Source: Promethearchaeota archaeon (GTDB lineage: Archaea; Asgardarchaeota; Lokiarchaeia; Sigyniarchaeales; SOKP01). Taken from it: DNA of 64,000 bases. The position numbers and the translations under genes are program-made. This document shows, piece by piece, positions 34,358 to 43,145 of this stretch. Every line of letters starts with the position of its first letter. Position 1 is the first letter of the stretch. The notes below the pieces were generated by a model. It was not told the DNA's origin. It saw only the letters and a program-made list of their open reading frames with translations, and did not search any database. The DNA is taken from contig JALGVJ010000013.1 in NCBI GenBank assembly GCA_029838195.1, forward strand, positions 1 to 64,000. The letters are read 5' to 3'.

Positions 34358-34778
34358 TCTTTCATCCCACCTTTAGAAACTAAGATTTCGTTAAATAATT
34401 CATCATATATTTCTTATGGTTTCGAAAAATTAAAAATATAATGGAAATAAATTATAATTCCTAAATAATAAAAAAATCCCACCCTTTGTTGAATTTGTAA
34501 TGCAACGAGGAAAAAAAGAATATTTTGATAAATTTCCTGCTTAGACAATTCCATATCACTTTATCTTGATTGAAACATCAGCTCTCATTTTTCATTGTTT
34601 TTCTCTTTCTTTTTCCCGAAGTAATTGTATTTAAAATGGTAAATTTTTAAAAATTGCTTCCGTCTTGTTTAATTTAAGCTTTTAATACAAAAAATTTAAC
34701 CATCATTAATTTTTTTATGAATAAAGATTTTGTGTACCAAGGTCTAAATCATACTCGGTGAAAAAACTCTTTTTTATT
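34358..34778. other. Intergenic region, about 420 bases
   Basis: AT-rich, with no coding or RNA signal recognised. It presumably includes the promoter of the 50-residue frame and the 3' end of the msrB transcript. Confidence 0.3.
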
Positions 34779-35183
34779 CTAAGAACTTTCTTTTGGCTTA
34801 AATTTTAATGCGTCAGAATTCATGCAATATCGCATATTAGTAGGTGGAGGGCCATCATCAAATATATGTCCTAAATGCCCTTTACATTTACTGCATGAGG
34901 CTTCCGTACGAATTATGCCGTGGCTATAATCCGTCTTGGTTTCTATGCTTGAGTTTTCAATAGGAGCAAAAAAACTTGGCCATCCTGTGCCCGAATCGAA
35001 TTTCGTTTCAGAATCAAATAAAGGATTTCCGCATCCTGCGCAATAATATGTTCCTTTCTGGTGATTATCCCAATATTTACCGGTAAAAGGACGTTCTGTT
35101 CCTTTTTTTCTGAGAATGTAGAATTGTTCTTTGGTGAGGATTTTTTTCCAATCTTCTTCCGTTTTTTTTATAGAAGATTTCAT
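34779..35183 (-). CDS. msrB: Peptide methionine (R)-S-oxide reductase
   Basis: MsrB repairs R-sulfoxides of methionine. The 134 residues show the zinc site CAGC...CSKC, FDSGTGWPSFF, DYSHGIIRTEASC and the catalytic Cys in MRYCMNSDALKF (about residue 123). The sequence is of the usual single-domain form without a resolving partner fused. It lies 103 bases downstream of hisI on the same strand. Confidence 0.93.
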   Translation of the reverse strand: MKSSIKKTEEDWKKILTKEQFYILRKKGTERPFTGKYWDNHQKGTYYCAGCGNPLFDSETKFDSGTGWPSFFAPIENSSIETKTDYSHGIIRTEASCSKCKGHLGHIFDDGPPPTNMRYCMNSDALKFKPKESS

Positions 35184-35286
35184 GAGAAATATAAATTCAA
35201 AAATAAATTTTAACTAAATGGTTCTAAATTATTTGAAATTACACGGGAGACCGAATAGAAGAAAAATTGAAATCTCTTTTTAATTA

Positions 35287-35697
35287 TTATCCATAAACCT
35301 TTTTTGGATCAAATAATTGCGTACTAATTTCGACGAGCTCTCCCTCCTTGAATTCTCTATAAAAACAAGAATAGTACCCCTCATGACAAGCAGCACCTTC
35401 CTGTTTTATCTTAAATAACAAGCAATCCATGTCGCAATCTATTAAAACCTTTTCTATTATTTGAATGTGTCCTGATGTTTCCCCTTTTTTCCATAAAGTG
35501 TTTCTAGAACGCGAGTAGTAATGCGCATAGCCTGTTTGAAGAGATTTTTTCACGGCTTCCTTATTTGCAAAGGCAAGCATTAAAACTTCTCCAGAAATAT
35601 TGTCCTGGGCGATGATGGGAATTAATCCTCCTTCCAATTTAGAAAAATCTAATTTTTCTATTAACGTTTCAATTTGTTGGTCTGTATATTTAATCAT
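35287..35697 (-). CDS. hisI: Phosphoribosyl-AMP cyclohydrolase
   Basis: HisI opens the adenine ring of phosphoribosyl-AMP in histidine synthesis. GEVLMLAFANKEAV, YYSRSRNTLWKKGETSGH, the metal-binding DCDMDCLLF and the zinc site CHEGYYSCFYR are in place. The length of 136 aa indicates a stand-alone cyclohydrolase without the HisE domain. No other his gene is nearby; it shares a short divergent promoter region with trpS. Confidence 0.93.
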   Translation of the reverse strand: MIKYTDQQIETLIEKLDFSKLEGGLIPIIAQDNISGEVLMLAFANKEAVKKSLQTGYAHYYSRSRNTLWKKGETSGHIQIIEKVLIDCDMDCLLFKIKQEGAACHEGYYSCFYREFKEGELVEISTQLFDPKKVYG

Positions 35698-35758
35698 ATT
35701 TTAGTAAATTTTTTTGACAATATTTAATTTATCATGCAAAAAAGAAGTGAAGTTAAGA

Positions 35759-36859
35759 ATGACAGACGAGTTCAAAATTGATCCCTGGAGTTCCACTAAT
35801 ATCATGGAAGAAGATTACAAAAGATTGATAAAGGAATTCGGAATTGAAGAAATGTCGGATTCTTTAAGGGAAATTTTTAAAAAAAATCGGTTTATTCGGA
35901 GAAAAATTATTTTTGGCCATCGTTCGTTAGATACTATCTACAGAGCTATTGAAAAAGGTAAGAATTGGGCAGTAATGAGCGGAATTAAACCTTCGGGACC
36001 ATTTCATTTAGGGACCATGACAACTGCTTTAGAAATCGTTGAATTCCAAAAGATGGGAGGGAAAGCCTATTATTGCATCGCAGATATTGAATCATGGGAG
36101 GATAATGGGATCCCTTATGAAGAAGCAGAAGAGATAGCAGTGGATAATTTGGCAGATATTTTAGCCTTAGGATTGGATCCCTCTCCGAAAAAAGCTTATA
36201 TTTGGAGACAATCCCAAGAACCAATCGTAAAAGATGCTTGTTTCAAGGTTAGCCGGCTGGTAACAAATAACATGTTACATGCGATATATGGAGAAAAAAC
36301 GTTTGGATTATATTTGGCCGCACTCATTCAAGTTGGTGATATTCTCCTGCCCCAAATCCTTGATGGCGCTCAACCGACAATTGTACCCGTCGGAATTGAT
36401 CAAGATCCTCACATTCGATTAACACGTGATTTAACCCGCCGATATTATAAGAAGTTCTTCCTACCCGGCTCTACGTATCATTATTTATTGACAGGGCTCG
36501 ATGGCTCGGAAAAAATGTCTAAACGAAATCCAAATAGTTATTTCACGTTTAATGAAGATCTCAAATCCATTGAAAAAAAAATCATGGGGACTCTGACGGG
36601 AGGCCGTAGAAATAAAAAAGAGCAGAAAGAATTAGGTGGTGAGCCCCAAAATTGCATGATATATAAAATTTTGATGTATCATTTCGAAGAAAGCGATGAA
36701 AAACTGAATGAGGATTTCTTAGCATGTATTCATGGAGAATTAATGTGTGGACCTCACAAGAGAGAATGCGTGGAGAAAGTAATAGAGTTCATTAAAAAAC
36801 ATAGGGAAAAAAAGGAAAAGCTAATAGATAAAGCAAGAGAATTACTCAATATCATTTAA
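35759..36859 (+). CDS. trpS: Tryptophan--tRNA ligase (archaeal/eukaryal type)
   Basis: This is a class I synthetase. The HIGH motif is PSGPFHLG, the KMSKS motif is KMSKRNP, and PVGIDQDPHIRLTRD is typical of archaeal and eukaryal TrpRS. I chose ATG 35759 (MTDEFKIDPW), which has GAAGTGA just upstream. The frame is open back to TTG 35714, but that part is not conserved-looking. The 366-residue length matches archaeal enzymes. It is divergent from hisI. Confidence 0.93.
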   Translation: MTDEFKIDPWSSTNIMEEDYKRLIKEFGIEEMSDSLREIFKKNRFIRRKIIFGHRSLDTIYRAIEKGKNWAVMSGIKPSGPFHLGTMTTALEIVEFQKMGGKAYYCIADIESWEDNGIPYEEAEEIAVDNLADILALGLDPSPKKAYIWRQSQEPIVKDACFKVSRLVTNNMLHAIYGEKTFGLYLAALIQVGDILLPQILDGAQPTIVPVGIDQDPHIRLTRDLTRRYYKKFFLPGSTYHYLLTGLDGSEKMSKRNPNSYFTFNEDLKSIEKKIMGTLTGGRRNKKEQKELGGEPQNCMIYKILMYHFEESDEKLNEDFLACIHGELMCGPHKRECVEKVIEFIKKHREKKEKLIDKARELLNII

Positions 36860-37037
36860 ATATTTTACCTTTTTTCTCATAAATTACTTATTTTCTGAAC
36901 TTTATCCTCTCCCTCTCTCATTATTTTTAAAGGATGGAGGAAAATAAAAAACTTTCATGTTTTATCCCTATTATTAAATGTTTATTCTTTCTAAAAATGT
37001 AAAAATATAAAGAATTTAATTTTTTATTTATCGACGA

Positions 37038-37982
37038 TTACGGGATTAAGTCGTTTAAAATTTCGCTACTATTTTTAATTAAATCCGGAATGTGATCTAA
37101 TATCTTGAATTTTAAATCTTCCTCAAAAATTATCGATAAATAAAATTTTTGTCCCTTGCATTGAAATTGGTGTAAATAGGAAACATGTGGGTTTTTTTCA
37201 TTAAGGTAATTATAATAATCGCTATAAGACTCCTCTTCAATGCGCTTTAAAATAAAAAGATGCTCCTTAATAGCTTCTAATAATTTAACGTGTGATTCCG
37301 CCTCTACTTGATTATTATAAAATTCACTCACGATTATCCCTCTTTCATCAAATAACACCAGAGAAACGCAATCAAACTCCACTAAAAATTTCTCTATCAC
37401 TAAAGATAATTCTAAAAATTTATCATTAAACATAGAAAGTCCATAAGAGATAAGATGCACGATAGAAACAATATCATAAATTGAGGTCTGTTGGAATACT
37501 ATTTTGAATGAGGTGTATTTTTCTTTAATTATATTGGTTAATTCATTGACATCTTCATTTATTTCCTCGTAATCGCGTACAATGGGGTCATATTTATGAA
37601 ATGTCACGATGACATGCACGCTTGGATTTTCTTCTTGAAAATATGATAAAATATTATCTAAATAATCCAAGGATGTTTGAAACTTTTCCCGGTCTTGAAT
37701 GTCAATTACATAAATTAGTAAATCTGTTTCGCCAAAATATAGATCTTTATGCGAAACATAAAGGTTGCGGTAGACCTCCTGACCACCCATATCCCAAAAT
37801 GAAATTAACATTCCTAAAAAGATAGTTCTGGAATATTGTACTTTTATGGTAGGTTTTAACTCTTGAATTTCTTCTTCAAAATCATATTTCTTATTAAGAG
37901 CAGTCAATATAGAGGTTTTTCCGGCGTTATCGAGCCCAGAAATGATGACTTTCCTTGCAATTAATTTATATTTTTTCTCCAC
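37038..37982 (-). CDS. Rag/Arf-like small GTPase with C-terminal longin/roadblock-like region
   Basis: The Ras-superfamily domain shows G1 GLDNAGKTS (16-24, Arf-like), a switch Thr near 45, G3 WDMGGQE (63-69) and G4 HKYD (129-132), the Rag/Gtr form rather than NKxD. The Gln of GGQ is present. From about residue 190, CVSLVLFDERGIIVSEF and later strands suggest a longin/roadblock-type domain, as in Rag proteins. There is no prenylation motif. It is a hallmark type of Asgard genomes, thought to act in membrane or nutrient signalling; the role here is unknown. No partner gene is adjacent. Confidence 0.8.
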   Translation of the reverse strand: MEKKYKLIARKVIISGLDNAGKTSILTALNKKYDFEEEIQELKPTIKVQYSRTIFLGMLISFWDMGGQEVYRNLYVSHKDLYFGETDLLIYVIDIQDREKFQTSLDYLDNILSYFQEENPSVHVIVTFHKYDPIVRDYEEINEDVNELTNIIKEKYTSFKIVFQQTSIYDIVSIVHLISYGLSMFNDKFLELSLVIEKFLVEFDCVSLVLFDERGIIVSEFYNNQVEAESHVKLLEAIKEHLFILKRIEEESYSDYYNYLNEKNPHVSYLHQFQCKGQKFYLSIIFEEDLKFKILDHIPDLIKNSSEILNDLIP

Positions 37983-38291
37983 AGTAAATGTAGCTCCTTT
38001 TTTTATTCAAAACCTTCCTCTTATAGGATAAAAAGTAAAGATCTTGATCTTAATTTTTAAATAAAACAAAAAAAAACTTGTTTTTAACTTTTTATATTTT
38101 TTATTTAAAAGGCGTGTCCGCTTTTTAACTTTTTTTGAGCTTGAAAATAGTTCCTTTATTAATTGCTCCAAAAATTTATTGTAGAAAACAAGAAAAAACT
38201 TCGAAATCTGATGATATCCACATGACATTCATTTTTAAGAATGAAAATGACGAGCTATTCTTCAAGAAAATTACTAAAATTAAGGATAATA

Positions 38292-38495
38292 TTGATCGAA
38301 GAACAAGATGTATTTTTAGGAAATTTATTGTATCAAGTGAAATATGAATTTTTTAATAAAATTTCGGATTATAAAGCCAAATTAAACGAATGTATTCAAA
38401 ATATCGAAGAAAAATTAAAATCCACGATATATAAGGAGCTATACCGGGAAGTAATGGCGGAATTGATGAAATATTTTGAGGAAGATAAATTTTAA
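38292..38495 (+). CDS. Small helical protein, 67 aa, hypothetical
   Basis: From TTG 38292 the frame reads MIEEQDVFLGNLLYQVKYEF and continues as amphipathic helix (KLNECIQNIEEKLKS) to EEDKF. The frame is open upstream to ATG 38241, but that part looks like out-of-frame AT-rich DNA. No family is recognised. It is divergent from the GTPase gene by about 300 bases and could be related to it, though nothing shows this. Confidence 0.42.
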   Translation: MIEEQDVFLGNLLYQVKYEFFNKISDYKAKLNECIQNIEEKLKSTIYKELYREVMAELMKYFEEDKF

Positions 38496-38660
38496 GAGCC
38501 TTTAGCAATATGAGCTTATCCGATAATTGGCTTTCCCTTTTCAAGATATACTCCAAGGTTAAAAAACGAATTTATATAAGAAGAAAAGAGGTTTAGAGTA
38601 AAATTTAGAATAGAAGGCGGTTTATTGACACGTGTAAAAGAGTTAAAAGAAATAAAAAAA

Positions 38661-39083
38661 TTATTCTCCTATAATAGTACAAAAAATAGTTCTCGTGCGG
38701 GATTTTTCATCAAATTCGCAAAATATAATTTGTTCCCAAGTTCCAAGTAATGCTCTCCCTCTTTGAACCGGAAACGTCTGAGAAGTTTTAATTAGAAAAC
38801 TCCGCACGTGGCCTGCTCCGTTATGATCTCCCCAAGTATCGTGATGCTTATATCGACGATCATACGGAATAATTTTTTCTAAGAATTCTTCTATATCGTT
38901 GTTTACTAAGCCAGGTTCATATTCTGTAGTAGAAATTGCACCTGTGGAGCCAGGTACGTGTATATTGACAATACCGTTTTGAATCTCGCTTTCTTTTATG
39001 ATGTCTTGAACTTGAGATGTTATATTAACGATATAGCAATAGGGTTTTGTTTTAATTTGAAATGCTTTTTGAAAGACCGTCAT
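38661..39083 (-). CDS. YjbQ/UPF0047 family protein (secondary thiamine-phosphate synthase)
   Basis: The 140 residues match the conserved YjbQ fold: IHVPGSTGAISTTEYEPGL, HHDTWGDHNGAGHVRSFL, QRGRALLGTWEQIIFCEFDE and SRTRTIF. Bacterial members can replace thiamine-phosphate synthase; most have no defined role. The histidine/aspartate metal site appears intact. Single gene. Confidence 0.85.
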   Translation of the reverse strand: MTVFQKAFQIKTKPYCYIVNITSQVQDIIKESEIQNGIVNIHVPGSTGAISTTEYEPGLVNNDIEEFLEKIIPYDRRYKHHDTWGDHNGAGHVRSFLIKTSQTFPVQRGRALLGTWEQIIFCEFDEKSRTRTIFCTIIGE

Positions 39084-39236
39084 TTTTAAGTGGTCATGAT
39101 TGCTTTTATTTTTAATAAATAACGTGAGATTTTACATTTATTTGTTGTTTTAAAAAATTTAATAGACATGCATTTTTAAGTAAAATAACGATTTGAATGT
39201 TTAGCTTTTTTTGAAAAACTTGAGTCATGTGCTACA

Positions 39237-39662
39237 ATGAGTGAACGGCTAAAAGAATTTTACAATAAAATTCATGATAAGAAAAACAATATTCCATTAT
39301 ACGTATCTATTTTAATAAGGGAACCCAAAGGAAGTTTGATTGACTTCAAGATTAAAAAAGAGGAAAGCAATATTCTAAAAATCATTGCACATGATGATGA
39401 TCAAAAGGGCTGGTATCCTCACTCTGTTCATATCCCTTTAAAGAATTTAGGATTAGATGACAGCGCTAAAAACAAGGAAATATTAAAATACCTTTCTAAT
39501 CCCGCATTAATCACGAGCGATAAGGCAACAAGAGAATATGTAGAAGATCTCTTGAGGAGATACGTGGAAATCTTACCAGAAAAGAAAAAGCATTTTTTCA
39601 AAACAAAAAGGTTCAAGAAAAAGAAAGAATTTCAAATGGGCATGAAAATGAAAGGATTTTAA
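39237..39662 (+). CDS. Hypothetical protein, 141 aa
   Basis: The family is not recognised. The first 100 residues look like a mixed alpha/beta domain (YVSILIREPKGSLIDFKI, ILKIIAHDDDQKGW, SVHIPLKNLGLDD), followed by a helix and a very basic tail (KKKHFFKTKRFKKKKEF) that may bind nucleic acid. The ATG start has no clear ribosome site. It converges with the MetG-beta gene, with stops 3 bases apart. Confidence 0.6.
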   Translation: MSERLKEFYNKIHDKKNNIPLYVSILIREPKGSLIDFKIKKEESNILKIIAHDDDQKGWYPHSVHIPLKNLGLDDSAKNKEILKYLSNPALITSDKATREYVEDLLRRYVEILPEKKKHFFKTKRFKKKKEFQMGMKMKGF

Positions 39663-39665
39663 ATG

Positions 39666-40001
39666 TCATTTAACTTGGCTTCCGGGAGGGATGTTTTTAC
39701 CACGCTCATCTACTTTTAACAAGAAGGGTTCCCCATTAACATCCACGGCAAGGAGCATTCCTTGGCTTTCATATCCCATGAATTTTTTTGGTTTCAAATT
39801 TGTAAGGACGATAATTTTTTGTCCAATCAAGGCATTTTGCTCATAGAATGGTGCTATTCCTGTAATGATCTGCCTTAAAGAACGTTCTCCTAAATCTACC
39901 ATTAATTTATATAACCTTCGAGAATTTGGTATTTTCTCACAATTTTTTACCATTCCTACCCGTAAATCTACTTTTTTAAAATCTTCTAACTCAATGATCA
40001 T
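39666..40001 (-). CDS. tRNA-binding domain protein (MetRS beta-like)
   Basis: This stand-alone OB-fold is related to the C-terminal domain of methionyl-tRNA synthetase and EMAPII/Arc1. DFKKVDLRVGMVKNCEKIP, RQIITGIAPFY, LKPKKFMGYESQGMLLA are typical. It probably improves tRNA binding by a synthetase in trans. I chose ATG 40001, which has GAGGTG six bases upstream. The start overlaps the end of the TrmI gene by 11 bases, so translation is likely coupled. Confidence 0.85.
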   Translation of the reverse strand: MIIELEDFKKVDLRVGMVKNCEKIPNSRRLYKLMVDLGERSLRQIITGIAPFYEQNALIGQKIIVLTNLKPKKFMGYESQGMLLAVDVNGEPFLLKVDERGKNIPPGSQVK

Positions 40002-40893
40002 TATTTTCACCTCTTAGGGGCATTCCTGTCATGTCTATTATTTCCTTCTTTTTTGGTTTTTTTTCTCTATATGGATTTTCTTTAAATGGTTCCACTTTTC
40101 TCCCAAAAGTTAAGTATCCCGTGTGACCAATCATGCGCGTTTCAGGGCGAGTGGCATTTTCTTTTACTTGTAATCTCCTTTCTAGCAATTCTATCGTTAT
40201 TACTTCAATGAAATCGTTATTTTTTAAGGAAAACGTATTTTTTTTTACTTGTTCCATGGTAGGCGAAAAACAACAAATACTACCGCTAAGTCTCAAATAC
40301 TTTTTAATTTTAGGAATGGCGTCCCATGGTGTGGGCATGTCTAAAACAACGCAGTCGACATCTCGAAGTTCCAGATCTTTTTTTAAGATATCTCCTTCTT
40401 GAATGGTCACGACTTCTTGCAGTCCGGCTCTTTTCACATTTTTAAGGGCACGATTTAAGGATTTTTCTCGCACGTCATAGGAATACACGTGTCCATTTGG
40501 CCGAACATAATTTCCTAAAATACACGTTAAGGCACCTGATCCGCATCCTGCTTCAATTATAATGCTTCCTGGACCAATACCCGTATATAAGAGTATTAAA
40601 CCGGCATCTTTCGGATAAATAATTTGAGTTTTTCTTTTCATGTGGAGGATGTAATCTGAGGGAAGGGGTTTCATGACGTAGAATTTATAGCCTTGTGTTT
40701 CTAAAGGCTTGGAGAAAATACACGATCCAAAAGGTTTCTTGTTAATAAGCTCATCAAACTCGATAAACCCATGATGCGTGTGGAAAGTTTCCCCCGCTCG
40801 TGCTTGAACAAGCCATCTTTTTCGATCCTCTAGGATCAAATAAATTAAATCATTTTCTTGAATAATGTTCTCATTCTCTTTTTGCACTGTCAT
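39991..40893 (-). CDS. trmI: tRNA (adenine-N1)-methyltransferase TrmI
   Basis: This makes m1A at positions 57/58 of the tRNA T-loop in archaea. The N-terminal beta-rich domain (GETFHTHHGFIEFDELI) is followed by the methyltransferase core: IIEAGCGSGALTCIL (about residue 111), SYDVRE, LDMPTPWDAIP (motif IV) and ETRMIGHTGYLTFGRK. The length of 300 aa is slightly long because of a Lys-rich tail. It overlaps the downstream tRNA-binding gene; both act on tRNA. The target loop is the one that carries an intron in the tRNA-Pro of this window. Confidence 0.9.
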   Translation of the reverse strand: MTVQKENENIIQENDLIYLILEDRKRWLVQARAGETFHTHHGFIEFDELINKKPFGSCIFSKPLETQGYKFYVMKPLPSDYILHMKRKTQIIYPKDAGLILLYTGIGPGSIIIEAGCGSGALTCILGNYVRPNGHVYSYDVREKSLNRALKNVKRAGLQEVVTIQEGDILKKDLELRDVDCVVLDMPTPWDAIPKIKKYLRLSGSICCFSPTMEQVKKNTFSLKNNDFIEVITIELLERRLQVKENATRPETRMIGHTGYLTFGRKVEPFKENPYREKKPKKKEIIDMTGMPLRGENNDH

Positions 40894-41060
40894 GGCATGA
40901 AGGTTGTATCTTACTTAATTTTAATGCATTCAAGTTATTCTACTTTATTCTAAATTAAATTTTATTTTTTAAAATCTGGAATAAAAAGATATAAAAAAAA
41001 TAAATTCTTTTTTCACTTAAACCTAATAATGTTTGGTTCTTTTTTATATAAATAACTTTC

Positions 41061-41984
41061 ATGAGTTCATCTATGAGCAAGGATAAATCCCGTAGAAATC
41101 CCCCTTCTTATAGAGATCTTCAACGTAAAATAGAAATTTCTCGAACGAAAAGAGACAATTTAAATAAGAAAACTAAAGAATATATCAACCAACTTCAAGA
41201 GATCGAAGATGATATTAACGAATCTCTTAAAATTGCCAGGGAAGAATATAAAAAGAAAAGAGATTACTGGAATGACAAGGTTAAAAAATTAAAAATAAAA
41301 AAGAATGAATATAAAAATCTATTAGAAACGCTCACCGAAGAGAGAAAAAAAATACTTAAAAAAAAAGGAGATCCAGCTTCCAAAAACAACTTTCTTACCA
41401 TTAAACAAATTGAACGTAAAATAGAAAACTTGGAAAGAAGAATAGAAACAGAAAATTTAGAAATTGCTGAAGAAAACGCTATCATTGATAAGATAAAAGA
41501 ATTGGCGAACAAGAAACAAGAAATCTTGAGTGAGCAATTAAATGATAATTTATACAAGATAGAACGTAAAATTGAAATCGTGAAAATCAATTTAAATAAA
41601 ATCTATGAACAACTAACCAAGTGGTCCAATAAATCTCAAGAATATCATAATAAAATGCTGGGACTGTATGATAAAGTCGACACTCTGAAAAAAGATAAAA
41701 AGCGTATCGAAGAAGAATTAATAGAGAACAAAAAAATGGCAGATCGATACCATGAAGAATTCATTACGCTAATGAATCAATTAAAAACCGTGTATAAGGG
41801 ACAACGGTTTAAAAGAACTACCCAGAGAAAAAGACCATTGAAAAAAGATAAAAGAAAAGATTTAAAGAAGGAATTAGAGAAAATAAAACAAGACAAATTG
41901 GCAGAAGCATTAGAAAAGCAGAAAGCTGGAAAGAAATTAAATATTTATGAAGTTCGACTCATTTTAGAGAAATCAAAAGGATAA
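41061..41984 (+). CDS. Archaeal coiled-coil protein (often misnamed phosphoserine phosphatase)
   Basis: This 307-residue protein is almost entirely coiled coil (about residues 20-245), with heptad-like Leu/Ile and Lys/Glu. A basic linker (KRTTQRKRPLKKDKR) leads to the conserved archaeal end KLAEALEKQKAGKKLNIYEV. Proteins with this architecture are widespread in archaea and carry no phosphatase motif. The role is unknown, perhaps ribosome- or RNA-associated given the basic regions (inference). ATG 41073 is an alternative start. Confidence 0.68.
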   Translation: MSSSMSKDKSRRNPPSYRDLQRKIEISRTKRDNLNKKTKEYINQLQEIEDDINESLKIAREEYKKKRDYWNDKVKKLKIKKNEYKNLLETLTEERKKILKKKGDPASKNNFLTIKQIERKIENLERRIETENLEIAEENAIIDKIKELANKKQEILSEQLNDNLYKIERKIEIVKINLNKIYEQLTKWSNKSQEYHNKMLGLYDKVDTLKKDKKRIEEELIENKKMADRYHEEFITLMNQLKTVYKGQRFKRTTQRKRPLKKDKRKDLKKELEKIKQDKLAEALEKQKAGKKLNIYEVRLILEKSKG

Positions 41985-42104
41985 ATTCGTTTTTCTCTTC
42001 AAGGGGAAGGGTCTGATAAATTAACTAAGGGGGGGATAAAATTTAAATAAATTTCCTTTATACTTTTTTTAATACTTAATTAAAAGTTATAGGTTTTTAT
42101 TAAA

Positions 42105-42839
42105 ATGCCAATTGAAGGCTTGACACTCTTAGACCTATTATTTGGGAGTTTTGGATTAATTTTCATGATTGTTTCCATAATAATTGGCTTGAAAATCGTT
42201 TCGAAATATTTTACATATAAACTTAAAGCTACCATTCCAGTTGGACTAACTTGGTTATTATTAAGCACGGCATGGTGGGGTGCTGCCATATCTTTCGTGT
42301 TATATCTAATTGCTGGCACGACGCTAAGTCTTTTTTATTATTTATTAGTGGATAATATTTTTCTTCCCATTGCTCTTCTGTGCTGGATCTATTCATTTGC
42401 CACCATAATGTATCCTCAAGTAAAACGAAAATTATTGATAATATATTCCGTAATTTGCCTTCCTTATGAGGTTCTCCTCCTCTCATTTTTAATTATCGAT
42501 CCAGAACTCGTGGGTACGAAAGAAGGCATTTTTAATTCTTCGAATGACCTATTTGTCTTAGTGTTCTTATTGTTCAGCATCGCAACTGCTCTGATTACCG
42601 GAATATTATTTGCTAGGAAATCCATGCAATCTGAAGATCCCAATATTCGATGGAAGGGGAGATTTCTATTAATAGCATTTATCTTTTTTACAATAGCGGG
42701 ATTATTAGACGCTGGAATTCCAACAACTCCCGTGACCTTGATCATTGCTAGATCAATTCTGATTTCTAGCGCATTTCTTTTCTATTTAGGATTTTTCTTA
42801 CCCGAAAAATTAGCCAATAAACTAGGGAAGAGGGAGTAA
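42105..42839 (+). CDS. Seven-helix membrane protein, hypothetical
   Basis: The 244 residues contain seven hydrophobic segments separated by short loops, including LTWLLLSTAWWGAAISFVLY and RWKGRFLLIAFIFFTIAGLL. The sixth loop has the motif NIRWKGRF. I have the impression that similar 7TM proteins occur in several copies in Asgard genomes, but no function is known. There are no catalytic or transport motifs. Single gene. Confidence 0.6.
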   Translation: MPIEGLTLLDLLFGSFGLIFMIVSIIIGLKIVSKYFTYKLKATIPVGLTWLLLSTAWWGAAISFVLYLIAGTTLSLFYYLLVDNIFLPIALLCWIYSFATIMYPQVKRKLLIIYSVICLPYEVLLLSFLIIDPELVGTKEGIFNSSNDLFVLVFLLFSIATALITGILFARKSMQSEDPNIRWKGRFLLIAFIFFTIAGLLDAGIPTTPVTLIIARSILISSAFLFYLGFFLPEKLANKLGKRE

Positions 42840-43145
42840 TGATAAAAATTATTTTTTTTTCCATAATTTTATTTTAATCTGAATTCTCATTATAATTAAT
42901 GAAGTATGCGATCCGCGTGAATTTCTCAAAAATTTCCTTGTTTTCCATGGTTCTTTATGAGTTGTTCTTAAAAAAGCGTGAAAATAAAAGTAGAAATTTT
43001 TTTCCTGTTGAATTAAAACGATTTTGGAGGTTTTTCTATTGAAAATTAAATTTTTAAGGTTAAGGGATAAATATAAATGAATTAAATTTTAATTTCACTA
43101 TTTCTTTTTTATTTCCATCAATAATCATTAAAGAAATGACCAACA
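42840..43145. other. Intergenic region, about 305 bases
   Basis: A strong Shine-Dalgarno-like GGAGGT at about 43025-43030 precedes only a 13-codon frame. A 31-codon frame starts at ATG 42949. Neither has a recognisable product. The SHMT promoter is presumably near 43050-43110. Confidence 0.3.

Noticed and set aside
38007-38228. 73-codon minus-strand frame upstream of the GTPase
   Set aside because: Lys/Phe-rich translation of A/T tracts, with no conserved features.
42949-43063. Two very short frames before glyA, one with a strong GGAGGT
   Set aside because: Thirty-one and thirteen codons with no glycine or serine run or other regulatory sign. Too little to call a leader.
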